DNA of 24,753 nucleotides from Nocardioidaceae bacterium (GTDB lineage Bacteria; Actinomycetota; Actinomycetes; Propionibacteriales; Nocardioidaceae): NCBI GenBank assembly GCA_013696365.1, contig JACCYS010000354.1, forward strand, positions 1 to 24,753. Direction: 5' to 3'. Every line of letters begins with the position of its first letter. Positions within the stretch are counted from its first letter, which is position 1. Below are positions 1 to 6,449 of the stretch, one piece after another. The translations under genes were made by a program, and so were the position numbers. Under the pieces are notes generated by a model. It made no database searches. It worked only from the letters and a program-made list of their open reading frames with translations, and was not told the origin of the DNA.

Positions 1-4
1 GCAG

Positions 5-92
5 TGGCGGAGGATGCGGGATTCGAACCCGCGAGGGCGTTAACCCAACCCGCTTTCCAAGCGAGCGCCATAGGCCACTAGGCGAATCCTCC
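5..92 (-). tRNA. tRNA-Ser, anticodon GGA
   Basis: Read on the minus strand this is an 88-nt class II tRNA with the 3' CCA encoded. The acceptor stem pairs GGAGGAT with ATCCTCC, with discriminator G. The anticodon stem CTCGC/GCGGG (one G-T pair) encloses loop TTGGAAA, giving anticodon GGA for serine UCC/UCU codons. The long variable arm expected of tRNA-Ser lies before the T arm, whose loop reads TTCGAAT. A tRNA-Ser next to the SRP RNA gene and dnaX is a common actinobacterial arrangement. Confidence 0.96.
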
Positions 93-99
93 GCCGCAG

Positions 100-105
100 A
101 GGGTA
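100..105 (-). promoter_or_regulatory. putative -10 box of the tRNA-Ser gene
   Basis: On the minus strand TACCCT fits the actinobacterial TAnnnT -10 consensus and ends 7 nt before the mature 5' end of the tRNA. No convincing -35 hexamer was found. The assignment rests on position and motif only. Confidence 0.4.
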
Positions 106-140
106 GCGGCCCGCCCGATCCGCACCGTCTTGTGGCCCCG

Positions 141-146
141 TACGAT
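141..146 (+). promoter_or_regulatory. putative -10 box of ffs
   Basis: TACGAT matches TAnnnT. Initiation about 6-7 nt downstream would fall at 152-153, where the outer helix of the SRP RNA begins. No good -35 is visible. Confidence 0.4.
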
Positions 147-150
147 GTGG

Positions 151-242
151 CCAGCCCCTCGCGTGGCGGCACCCCGCCCAACTCCCCCAGGGCCGGAAGG
201 CAGCAAGGGTCAGCAGGCTCTGCCGGGTACGCGAGGGGTCTT
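151..242 (+). ncRNA. ffs: signal recognition particle RNA (bacterial small 4.5S type)
   Basis: This RNA binds Ffh to form the SRP that targets nascent membrane proteins to FtsY and SecYEG. The diagnostic apical region is present: GGCCGGAAGGCAGCAAGGGT at 191-210 (GGAA tetraloop side plus the asymmetric loop) followed by CAGCAGG. The outer helix pairs 154-163 (GCCCCTCGCG) with 230-239 (CGCGAGGGGT), with one G-T wobble at the base. The size of about 90 nt fits the short, Alu-lacking form. The exact ends are inferred from the helix. The dnaX reading frame is open across this RNA, which argues against an upstream dnaX start. Confidence 0.95.
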
Positions 243-371
243 TGCATCCCCGTCGCGGCAAGTGGTCACAGCGGGCAGTGATCTGGGCCCAGGACATGTC
301 ACTCGTGACCACGTGCTGATGGTGCCCGTCGGCGGCGGCGTCCAACCGGCAACGCTGTCTGCGCGCCGGAC

Positions 372-377
372 TAGGGT
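372..377 (+). promoter_or_regulatory. putative -10 box, leaderless dnaX promoter
   Basis: TAGGGT (TAnnnT) lies 7 nt upstream of the GTG at 385, so the transcript would begin at or next to the start codon. The same bases include AGGG, which could instead act as a weak ribosome binding site. The interval 243-371 between ffs and this box shows no gene or clear terminator. Confidence 0.4.
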
Positions 378-384
378 GCGGGTC

Positions 385-2235
385 GTGGACGCCCCGCTCG
401 CGCTGTACCGCCGCTACCGGCCAGAGACCTTCTCCGAGGTGCTGGGGCAGGATCACGTGACCGATCCGCTGCGCCGCACCCTGGCAGACAATCGCATCCA
501 CCACGCGTACCTGTTCTCCGGTCCTCGCGGCTGCGGCAAGACCACCAGCGCCCGCATCCTCGCCCGGACGCTCAACTGCGAGAAGTTTCCAGTGGCAGAG
601 CCATGCGGGCAGTGCCAGAGTTGCCGCGACCTGGCCCGCGGCGGGCCAGGCAGCCTGGACGTCATCGAGATTGATGCGGCCAGCCACGGCGGCGTTGACG
701 ACACCCGGGATCTGCGCGAGCGGGCCACTTTCGCGCCGATGACGAGCCGCTTCAAGGTGTACGTCATCGACGAGGCGCACATGGTGTCGCCGCAGGGCTT
801 CAACGCCTTGCTCAAGGTGGTCGAGGAGCCACCGCCTCACGTCAAGTTCATCTTCGCAACCACCGAGCCGGACAAGGTCATCGGCACGATCCGCTCACGA
901 ACGCACCACTACCCGTTCCGTCTCCTCCCGCCGCGGCTGCTTGGCGACTACCTGAGGCAGATCTGCGCCAGCGAGGGCGTCACGATTGAGCCCCAGGCAA
1001 TCCCGCTGGTCGTCCGTGCCGGGGCCGGATCGGTCCGCGACTCGCTGAGCGTCCTCGACCAGCTCATCGGGGGGGCGGGTGCAGGTGGGGTGACCTACGA
1101 CCTTGCCACCGGACTGCTCGGCTATACGCCGGAGACGCTGATCGACGCGGTCGTCGATGCATTCGCCGCCGGCGACGGTGGCGGGGTGTTCGCACTTGTC
1201 GATCAGGTCGTCGAAGGCGGTCGTGAGCCGCGTCGCTTCGTCGAGGACCTGCTGCAGCGGCTGCGCGACCTGCTGGTGCTCTCCCACCTGCCGAGCGCTG
1301 GCGAGAGCCTGCTGGACGTGCCGTTGGACCAGGCCGAGCGGCTGACCGGGCAGGCGGCCCGGTTCGGCGCCGCCGACCTGGTGCGCTCTGCGGAGGTGGT
1401 GGCCGCCACCCTCGCGGACCTGCGGGGTCCCACCGCGCCACGGCTGTTGCTCGAGATCATGTGCGCCCGGGTGCTGCTGCCCAGCGTCGACGACGACACC
1501 CGCGGGGTGCAGGCGCGGCTCGACCGGCTGGAGCGGCGTGTCAGTGTGGCGGTGACGCCTGCGGAGCCAACCGTCCAGCCCGAAGAGTCGACCCAGCCCG
1601 AGCAGGCCGATGCCCCCGGTACGCCTGCCCAGCCGGAACAGACTCACCCGCCAGAGCCCGTCACCGAGCCCGAGGACACCCTCGAGTCGGTCGATCCGGT
1701 CCCCGAGGTCGGCAACGGTGCAGCGGTCGGCAACGAACTACACCAGGTGCGCACGCTGTGGGGTGACGTGCTCGACGACCTGCGCACGTCCCGCTACGTA
1801 TGGTCGCTGGTCGGACAGAACGCGCAGGTGGTCGCGGCCGAGCCCGGCATGGTGACCTTGGGCTTCAGCACGCCCGGCCTGCTCCAGCAGTTCGAGGGCC
1901 GCGAGCAGCCGGTGGCGGCCGCACTGTCCAGGGTGCTCGTCGGCGAGTGGCGGGTCCGCGCGATCGTCGACCCGTCCGCCGGCAACTCGTCGTCTCAGCG
2001 GCAGCAACGCAGCGAGCAACCGCGACCGACGCGCGACCAGAATACCTCCGCCGGCGCCCGACCGGCATCGTCGCACCCGGCTCCGGCGGCTTCGGGACCG
2101 ACCGGCGCAGCGCGCTCCGAGGACGGCGACGCCTCCCCCGACGACGCCGACGTGGATGCTGCCGGAAGCACCCATGAGTTGCTGAGCCGCGAGCTGGGGG
2201 CCACCGTTATCGAGGAGATCCCACACGGTCAGTGA
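385..2235 (+). CDS. dnaX: DNA polymerase III subunit gamma/tau
   Basis: AAA+ subunit of the clamp-loader complex, which opens and loads the beta sliding clamp at primed sites. The 616-aa protein begins at GTG 385. The frame is open upstream to 130, but that part overlaps ffs and has no family similarity. Visible features are Walker A GPRGCGKT (residues 46-53), a zinc module with Cys 65, 74, 77 and 80, the Walker B/DEAH box VIDEAH (127-132), the SR segment of the arginine-finger region (about 166-178) and the sensor-2 region GAGSVRDSL (213-221). A Pro/Glu-rich low-complexity linker (about 390-440) separates the core from a C-terminal tau-like domain. I saw no A-rich slippery site, so a single product is likely rather than E. 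coli-like frameshifted gamma. The family assignment is secure. Confidence 0.95.
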   Translation: MDAPLALYRRYRPETFSEVLGQDHVTDPLRRTLADNRIHHAYLFSGPRGCGKTTSARILARTLNCEKFPVAEPCGQCQSCRDLARGGPGSLDVIEIDAASHGGVDDTRDLRERATFAPMTSRFKVYVIDEAHMVSPQGFNALLKVVEEPPPHVKFIFATTEPDKVIGTIRSRTHHYPFRLLPPRLLGDYLRQICASEGVTIEPQAIPLVVRAGAGSVRDSLSVLDQLIGGAGAGGVTYDLATGLLGYTPETLIDAVVDAFAAGDGGGVFALVDQVVEGGREPRRFVEDLLQRLRDLLVLSHLPSAGESLLDVPLDQAERLTGQAARFGAADLVRSAEVVAATLADLRGPTAPRLLLEIMCARVLLPSVDDDTRGVQARLDRLERRVSVAVTPAEPTVQPEESTQPEQADAPGTPAQPEQTHPPEPVTEPEDTLESVDPVPEVGNGAAVGNELHQVRTLWGDVLDDLRTSRYVWSLVGQNAQVVAAEPGMVTLGFSTPGLLQQFEGREQPVAAALSRVLVGEWRVRAIVDPSAGNSSSQRQQRSEQPRPTRDQNTSAGARPASSHPAPAASGPTGAARSEDGDASPDDADVDAAGSTHELLSRELGATVIEEIPHGQ

Positions 2236-2259
2236 CGGTGTCGGACCGCACGTCTAGGC
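2232..2259 (+). promoter_or_regulatory. putative sigma-A-type promoter for ybaB-recR
   Basis: GTGACG at 2232-2237 resembles a -35 box. It is followed after 16 bp by TAGGCT at 2254-2259, a good TAnnnT -10. The -35 overlaps the dnaX stop codon. It would give a 5' UTR of about 70 nt containing the palindrome at 2303-2314 and the GAGGAG ribosome binding site at 2328-2333. Assigned by inspection only. Confidence 0.35.
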
Positions 2260-2302
2260 TCCTGAGTGGTTGACCCAGCCGGGCGATGCGCGGCAGCACC
2301 GT

Positions 2303-2314
2303 CCGACCGGTCGG
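2303..2314. repeat. 12-bp perfect palindrome in the ybaB leader
   Basis: CCGACCGGTCGG is a perfect palindrome in the 103-bp gap between dnaX and ybaB, downstream of the putative promoter and 14 bp before the ribosome binding site. It could be an operator or a small RNA hairpin. In DNA of this GC content a chance origin is possible. Confidence 0.5.
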
Positions 2315-2338
2315 TGTGTCCAGACTCGAGGAGTAACT

Positions 2339-2785
2339 GTGTTTCCCAGTGGGACCCCCGACATGTCCGCGCTGCTGGCCCAAGCCCAGCAGTTGCAAGA
2401 GCAGCTGGTCGCAGCGCAAGAGACACTCGCGGAGACCCAGGTCTCCGGCTCGGCAGCCAGCGGTCTGGTCACCGCCACTGTGACCGGCACCGGCGAGTTG
2501 ATCGAGGTGTCGATCAAGCCCGAGGCATGTGACCCCGACGACGCTGAGACCCTCGGCGACATGGTCGTAGCGGCCGTGCGCGATGCTACCGAGAGCGCCG
2601 AGCAGCTCGCCGCTGAGCGTCTTGGACCGCTAGCCGGCGGGCTCGAGGGGATGGGTGGGCTCGGCGACGCCCTCGGTGCGGGCATGCCCAGCGAGTTGGC
2701 GGCCGGCGATGACCCGAGCGGCCCGGACACTGCGGGGGACGGTGCAGAAGCCCGCCCACCCGGCAGTCTGCCGCCCGGCTTCTGA
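2339..2785 (+). CDS. YbaB/EbfC family nucleoid-associated protein
   Basis: Small DNA-binding protein of the YbaB/EbfC family, almost always encoded between dnaX and recR and thought to act in nucleoid organisation or recombinational repair. The product is 148 aa from GTG 2339. That start is preceded by GAGGAG (2328-2333, 5-nt spacing), and the opening VFPSGTPDMSALLAQAQQ matches the usual family N-terminus. An internal ATG at 2363 is a less likely alternative. The Ala/Gln-rich helical N-terminus (about residues 10-35) and the central beta region (about 38-62) fit the family fold. The C-terminal third (about 100-148) is a Gly/Pro/Asp-rich tail longer than in the E. coli protein. The recR start follows 15 bp after the stop, so the two are probably co-transcribed. 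Confidence 0.9.
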   Translation: MFPSGTPDMSALLAQAQQLQEQLVAAQETLAETQVSGSAASGLVTATVTGTGELIEVSIKPEACDPDDAETLGDMVVAAVRDATESAEQLAAERLGPLAGGLEGMGGLGDALGAGMPSELAAGDDPSGPDTAGDGAEARPPGSLPPGF

Positions 2786-2800
2786 GCGGGCCGTACTGCT

Positions 2801-3400
2801 GTGTACGAAGGCATCGTCCAGGACCTGATTGACGAGCTGGGGCGGCTGCCCGGGGTCGGTCCCAAGGGGGCGCAGCGCATCGCCTTCTACCTGCTTGACG
2901 CCGACCCGGTCGACGTCAAGCGGCTGGCAGAGGTGTTGACCGAAGTCAAAGACAAGGTCCGCTTCTGCTCGACCTGCGGCAACGTCACCGAGGAAGAGCA
3001 GTGCCGCGTATGCCGCGACCCCCGACGCGACCCGTCGGTGCTCTGCGTCGTCGAGGAGTCCAAGGACGTGGTGGCGATCGAAAGGACCCGTGAGTACCGC
3101 GGTCGCTACCACGTGCTGGGCGGTGCCATCTCGCCGATTGACGGGGTCGGGCCCGACCAGCTGCGGGTCCGTGAGTTGATGAGCCGGCTGTCGGACGGCG
3201 CTGTTACCGAGGTCATCTTGGCAACTGACCCCAACCTGGAGGGCGAAGCGACTGCGACGTATCTCACCAGAATGCTCAGGCCGATAGGGTTGCGCGTCAC
3301 GCGGTTGGCGAGTGGACTGCCTGTCGGTGGTGACCTCGAGTATGCCGATGAGGTCACCTTGGGTCGTGCCTTCGAGGGGAGGCGAAATGTCGATGACTGA
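2801..3400 (+). CDS. recR: recombination mediator protein RecR
   Basis: RecR works with RecO (and RecF) to load RecA on SSB-coated single-stranded DNA at gaps. The 199-aa length is typical. Domains in order are a helix-hairpin-helix (LGRLPGVGPKGAQRIAF, about 13-29), a C4 zinc finger with Cys 56, 59, 68 and 71, a Toprim domain (about 79-172, containing VVEES near 83-87 and ATDPNLEGEAT near 141-151), and the C-terminal Walker-B-like segment ASGLPVGGDLEYADE (170-184). The start is GTG 2801 with only a weak upstream purine stretch, consistent with coupling to ybaB. The end overlaps the next gene by 14 bp. Confidence 0.97.
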   Translation: MYEGIVQDLIDELGRLPGVGPKGAQRIAFYLLDADPVDVKRLAEVLTEVKDKVRFCSTCGNVTEEEQCRVCRDPRRDPSVLCVVEESKDVVAIERTREYRGRYHVLGGAISPIDGVGPDQLRVRELMSRLSDGAVTEVILATDPNLEGEATATYLTRMLRPIGLRVTRLASGLPVGGDLEYADEVTLGRAFEGRRNVDD

Positions 3401-4013
3401 GCAGACTGACGGCGCGTCCGGACAGCCCGAGGACGTCCCCAGCGATCTGGAGGACCTGGCCCAAGGCGTCGCCGACCAGGTGGCGAGTTTTCTGATCGCG
3501 GTTCGCGAGCTGGCCCATCGCGGTGACAGTGGTACCGCAGTCCCGCTGCTGCTGTTGGAGATCAGCCAGCTGCTGTTGGCCGGCGCTCGGCTCGGCGTGA
3601 TGACCGACCTTGTCCCGCGCGAGCAGTACGAGCCAGAGACCGGGCCGGACCCTGACCTGGACCACATCCGCGAGGAACTGGGCGGCCTGCTCGGGGCGGC
3701 CGACGAGTACGTGGAGGTCTTCGACCCGTACGCCGACCCGCCGGATCTTGTGCCCAGCCGCATCTCCGACGACGTCACCGCGATCGCTGGCAGCCTGGTG
3801 CACGGTCTGGCTCACCACCGCGCCGGCCGGGTCGGCGAGGCGCTGTGGTGGTGGCAGTTCAGCTACGTCTCCTCCTGGGGGTCCGAGGCCAGCGCTGTGC
3901 TTCGAGCACTCCAGTCCGTGGTTGCGCACGATCGCCTGGACGAGGATCGCAACACAACCATCGAGATGGAGCGGGTCGCGATCGCCGACCAGCTGGAGGC
4001 TGGGACCACCTGA
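3387..4013 (+). CDS. DUF5063 domain-containing protein
   Basis: Protein of unknown function, 208 aa, acidic and largely helical, with no signal peptide or membrane segment. I recognise the DUF5063 family from the segment about residues 15-195, which includes ALWWWQFSYVSSWG near 151-164, and from its location directly after recR and before aspartokinase, the order found in Streptomyces and relatives. The start ATG 3387 lies inside the end of recR and has a strong GAGGGGAGG (3374-3382) ribosome binding site. A second in-frame ATG at 3393 would also be served by that site. Coupling to recR suggests a link to repair or nucleoid function, but that is inference from position. Confidence 0.8.
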   Translation: MSMTEQTDGASGQPEDVPSDLEDLAQGVADQVASFLIAVRELAHRGDSGTAVPLLLLEISQLLLAGARLGVMTDLVPREQYEPETGPDPDLDHIREELGGLLGAADEYVEVFDPYADPPDLVPSRISDDVTAIAGSLVHGLAHHRAGRVGEALWWWQFSYVSSWGSEASAVLRALQSVVAHDRLDEDRNTTIEMERVAIADQLEAGTT

Positions 4014-4020
4014 CGGCGTT

Positions 4021-4051
4021 GTCGGCTGCCGACGACCGGGCTCGGTAGACT
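4021..4051 (+). promoter_or_regulatory. putative lysC promoter region with dyad
   Basis: TAGACT at 4046-4051 is a good TAnnnT -10 about 35 nt upstream of the lysC start. A 13-bp dyad, GTCGGC-T-GCCGAC, lies at 4021-4033 where a -35 or operator would be expected. TTGTCG at 4019-4024 is too far away (21 bp) to be a standard -35. The function of the dyad is unknown. Confidence 0.35.
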
Positions 4052-4086
4052 CCTGGCCGCCGAGCGGCACCGACCGAAGGAGACTC

Positions 4087-5364
4087 GTGGGCATCGTCGT
4101 GCAGAAGTACGGGGGCTCCTCGGTCGCCGACGCGGCCGGGATCAAGCGGGTCGCGCAGCGCATCGCCGCCACCCGCAAGGGTGGTGCCCAGGTGGTGGTG
4201 GTGGTCTCTGCGATGGGCGACACAACCGACGAGTTGTACGACCTCGCTCACGATGTTTCGCCGCTGCCGCCCGGGCGCGAGCTGGACATGCTGCTGACCG
4301 CCGGTGAACGCATCTCGATGGCCCTGCTGGCGATGGCGATCGGCAACCTTGGCCACCAGGCCCGCTCGTTCACCGGATCACAGGCCGGGGTGATCACCGA
4401 CTCCTCACATGGCAAGGCCAAGATCATCGACGTCACCCCCGGTCGCATCGAGCAGGCGCTCGGCGAGGGTGCGATCGCGATCGTGGCCGGCTTCCAGGGG
4501 GTCAGCCAGGCCAGTAAGGACATCACCACACTCGGCCGTGGCGGCTCAGACACCACTGCGGTGGCGTTGGCTGCCGCGCTGGGGGCGGAGGTGTGTGAGA
4601 TCTATACCGACGTCGATGGTGTCTTCACCGCCGACCCGCGGATCGTGCCCTCCGCGCAGCGGTTGGTGACCATCTCATCCGAAGAGATGCTCGAGATGGC
4701 GGCTTGTGGCGCAAAGATCCTGAACCTGCGCTGTGTCGAGTACGCGCGCAGACATGACTTGCCCATCCACGTGCGGTCGAGCTTTTCGAACCGCTCCGGC
4801 ACGTGGGTCACCGACCGACCCGAAGACATCTCAGGAGGCACCGTGGAGCAGGCGATCATCACTGGAGTGGCGCATGACCGCAGCGAGGCCAAGGTGACGC
4901 TGGTGGGTGTGCCGGACAAGGTTGGGGAGGCAGCGCACATCTTCGACTCACTCGCGTCCGCCCAGGTCAACCTGGACATGATCGTGCAGAACGTGTCGGC
5001 GGCGGCGACCGGTCGCACCGACATTTCGTTCACGCTGCCGCGATCCGACGGAGCGGTGGCGATGACCGCGTTGGCCAGCCTGCGCGACGAGGTCGGCTAC
5101 GAGCAGTTGTTGTACGACGACCGCATCGGCAAGGTCTCGCTGGTCGGCGCCGGCATGCGCAGCCATCCTGGTGTCACCGCACGCTTTTTCACCGCGCTCG
5201 CGTCCGCCGGGGTGAACATCGAGATGATCTCCACTTCCGAGATCCGGATCTCGGTCATCGTCAACGAAGGCCAGGTGGACGACGCGGTCACCGCGGCGCA
5301 TGCTGCCTTCGAGTTGGGATCCCACGAGGTCGAGGCGGTCGTCTACGGGGGGTCCGGAAGATGA
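4087..5364 (+). CDS. lysC: aspartokinase, alpha subunit (full-length product)
   Basis: Phosphorylates L-aspartate to 4-phospho-aspartate, the entry step to lysine/diaminopimelate, threonine, methionine and isoleucine. The 425-aa product begins at GTG 4087, preceded by AAGGAG (4077-4082). The kinase domain shows KYGGSS (7-12), TAGERIS (71-77), GRGGSDTTA (150-158) and TDVDGVFTADPR (174-185). Two ACT regulatory domains follow (about 262-425), containing the conserved VSLVGAGM and ISTSEIRIS segments. The length and an internal start at codon 253 match the Corynebacterium-type alpha2beta2 enzyme, which is feedback-regulated by lysine plus threonine in that family. The stop overlaps asd by ATGA, indicating translational coupling. 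Confidence 0.96.
   Translation: MGIVVQKYGGSSVADAAGIKRVAQRIAATRKGGAQVVVVVSAMGDTTDELYDLAHDVSPLPPGRELDMLLTAGERISMALLAMAIGNLGHQARSFTGSQAGVITDSSHGKAKIIDVTPGRIEQALGEGAIAIVAGFQGVSQASKDITTLGRGGSDTTAVALAAALGAEVCEIYTDVDGVFTADPRIVPSAQRLVTISSEEMLEMAACGAKILNLRCVEYARRHDLPIHVRSSFSNRSGTWVTDRPEDISGGTVEQAIITGVAHDRSEAKVTLVGVPDKVGEAAHIFDSLASAQVNLDMIVQNVSAAATGRTDISFTLPRSDGAVAMTALASLRDEVGYEQLLYDDRIGKVSLVGAGMRSHPGVTARFFTALASAGVNIEMISTSEIRISVIVNEGQVDDAVTAAHAAFELGSHEVEAVVYGGSGR
4843..5364 (+). CDS. lysC: aspartokinase beta subunit from an in-frame internal start
   Basis: A second product of lysC, 173 aa, consisting only of the two ACT domains. The internal GTG at 4843 (codon 253 of alpha) is preceded by a perfect AGGAGG at 4833-4838 with 4-nt spacing, stronger than the ribosome binding site of the alpha subunit. 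The predicted N-terminus, VEQAIITGVAHDRSEAKV, aligns with the known start of the Corynebacterium glutamicum beta subunit, which has nearly the same length. The beta subunit forms the regulatory part of the heterotetramer and binds the feedback effectors at the ACT interfaces. Seen: the site and frame. Inferred: that it is used here. Confidence 0.75.
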   Translation: MEQAIITGVAHDRSEAKVTLVGVPDKVGEAAHIFDSLASAQVNLDMIVQNVSAAATGRTDISFTLPRSDGAVAMTALASLRDEVGYEQLLYDDRIGKVSLVGAGMRSHPGVTARFFTALASAGVNIEMISTSEIRISVIVNEGQVDDAVTAAHAAFELGSHEVEAVVYGGSGR

Positions 5365-6428
5365 GGCGATCGGGCGGGCTGCGTGTCGGCGTGATCGGCG
5401 CCACCGGTCAGGTAGGCGCGGTGATGCGACGACTACTCGCCGAGCGCGCCCTGCCCGTCGGGCAGGTGCGTTACTTCGCCTCTGCTCGCTCGGCGGGACG
5501 GACGCTGCCCGGTCTCGGCAGCAACTCGCCGGACGTCGTGGTCGAGGATGCCGAGACCGCCGACCTTGCCGGGCTCGACATCGCCTTGTTCTCGGCCGGG
5601 GCCAGCACGGCGCGCGCACAGGCGCCACGTTTCGCCGCCGCCGGCACAGTCGTCATCGACAACTCGTCCGCGTTCCGGCAGGACCCCGATATCCCGTTGG
5701 TGGTCAGTGAGGTCAACCCCGATGCGTTGGATGCTGCCATGGCGCCGGGCGGGCAGCGCATCATCGCGAACCCCAACTGCACGACGATGGCGGCGATGCC
5801 CGTGCTGAAGGTGCTGCACGACGAGGCGGGGCTGACCCGCCTCACCGCCTCGACCTACCAGGCGGTGTCCGGCAGCGGGTTGGCTGGTGTTGACGAGCTC
5901 GACAAGCAGGTGCGCCAGGTCGTCGACCGGGCAACCGAGCTCACCCACGACGGCTCGGCCGTCGCGTTCCCCGAGCCGCAGATCTACAGCGCGCCTATCG
6001 CGTTCAATGTGTTGCCGATGGCCGGCGCAGTTGTCGACGACGGCAGCTTTGAGACCAACGAGGAACAGAAGCTGCGCAACGAGTCGCGCAAGATCCTCGA
6101 CCTCCCCGACCTGCGCGTGTCCGGGACCTGCGTACGGGTGCCGGTGTTCACCGGCCACTCGCTGTCGCTGAACGTCGAGTTTGAGCGTGCGCTGACGGTC
6201 GCCCGCGCATCGGAGCTGTTGGCGTCGGCGCCGGGCGTCGAGCTGGTCGACGTGCCGACCCCGCTGCAAGCGGCCGGTCGCGACGCAAGCCTGGTCGGGC
6301 GGGTCCGTCAGGACCAGGGCGTCGACGGCGATCGCGGGTTGGTGCTGTTCGTCAGCGGCGACAACCTGCGCAAGGGCGCTGCACTCAACACGGTGCAGAT
6401 CGCCGAGCTGGTCGCCGCCCGCCTCTGA
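5361..6428 (+). CDS. asd: aspartate-semialdehyde dehydrogenase
   Basis: Reduces 4-phospho-aspartate to aspartate 4-semialdehyde with NADPH, directly after aspartokinase. The product is 355 aa. The N-terminal nucleotide-binding motif is VGVIGATGQVG (9-19). The catalytic cysteine is C140 in ANPNCTT, with SGSG at 170-173 and the substrate-binding segment RVPVFTGHS (259-267) with its conserved histidine, H266. The start ATG overlaps the lysC stop by ATGA, so lysC and asd form one coupled operon as in other actinobacteria. The next gene is convergent with a 21-bp gap, and no terminator hairpin is evident there. Confidence 0.97.
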   Translation: MRRSGGLRVGVIGATGQVGAVMRRLLAERALPVGQVRYFASARSAGRTLPGLGSNSPDVVVEDAETADLAGLDIALFSAGASTARAQAPRFAAAGTVVIDNSSAFRQDPDIPLVVSEVNPDALDAAMAPGGQRIIANPNCTTMAAMPVLKVLHDEAGLTRLTASTYQAVSGSGLAGVDELDKQVRQVVDRATELTHDGSAVAFPEPQIYSAPIAFNVLPMAGAVVDDGSFETNEEQKLRNESRKILDLPDLRVSGTCVRVPVFTGHSLSLNVEFERALTVARASELLASAPGVELVDVPTPLQAAGRDASLVGRVRQDQGVDGDRGLVLFVSGDNLRKGAALNTVQIAELVAARL

Positions 6429-6449
6429 CCCCGCTTCCGCCCTTGAGGG

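Noticed and set aside
130..384. N-terminal extension of dnaX from ATG 130
   Set aside because: It runs through the SRP RNA gene and has no similarity to DnaX. The conserved protein begins at GTG 385.
385..2235. Programmed frameshift in dnaX producing a separate gamma subunit
   Set aside because: No A-rich slippery heptamer seen. One continuous frame encodes the full protein.
2630..3778. 382-codon open frame on the minus strand opposite ybaB/recR/DUF5063
   Set aside because: High-GC antisense shadow with no recognisable domain. The plus-strand genes are well supported families.
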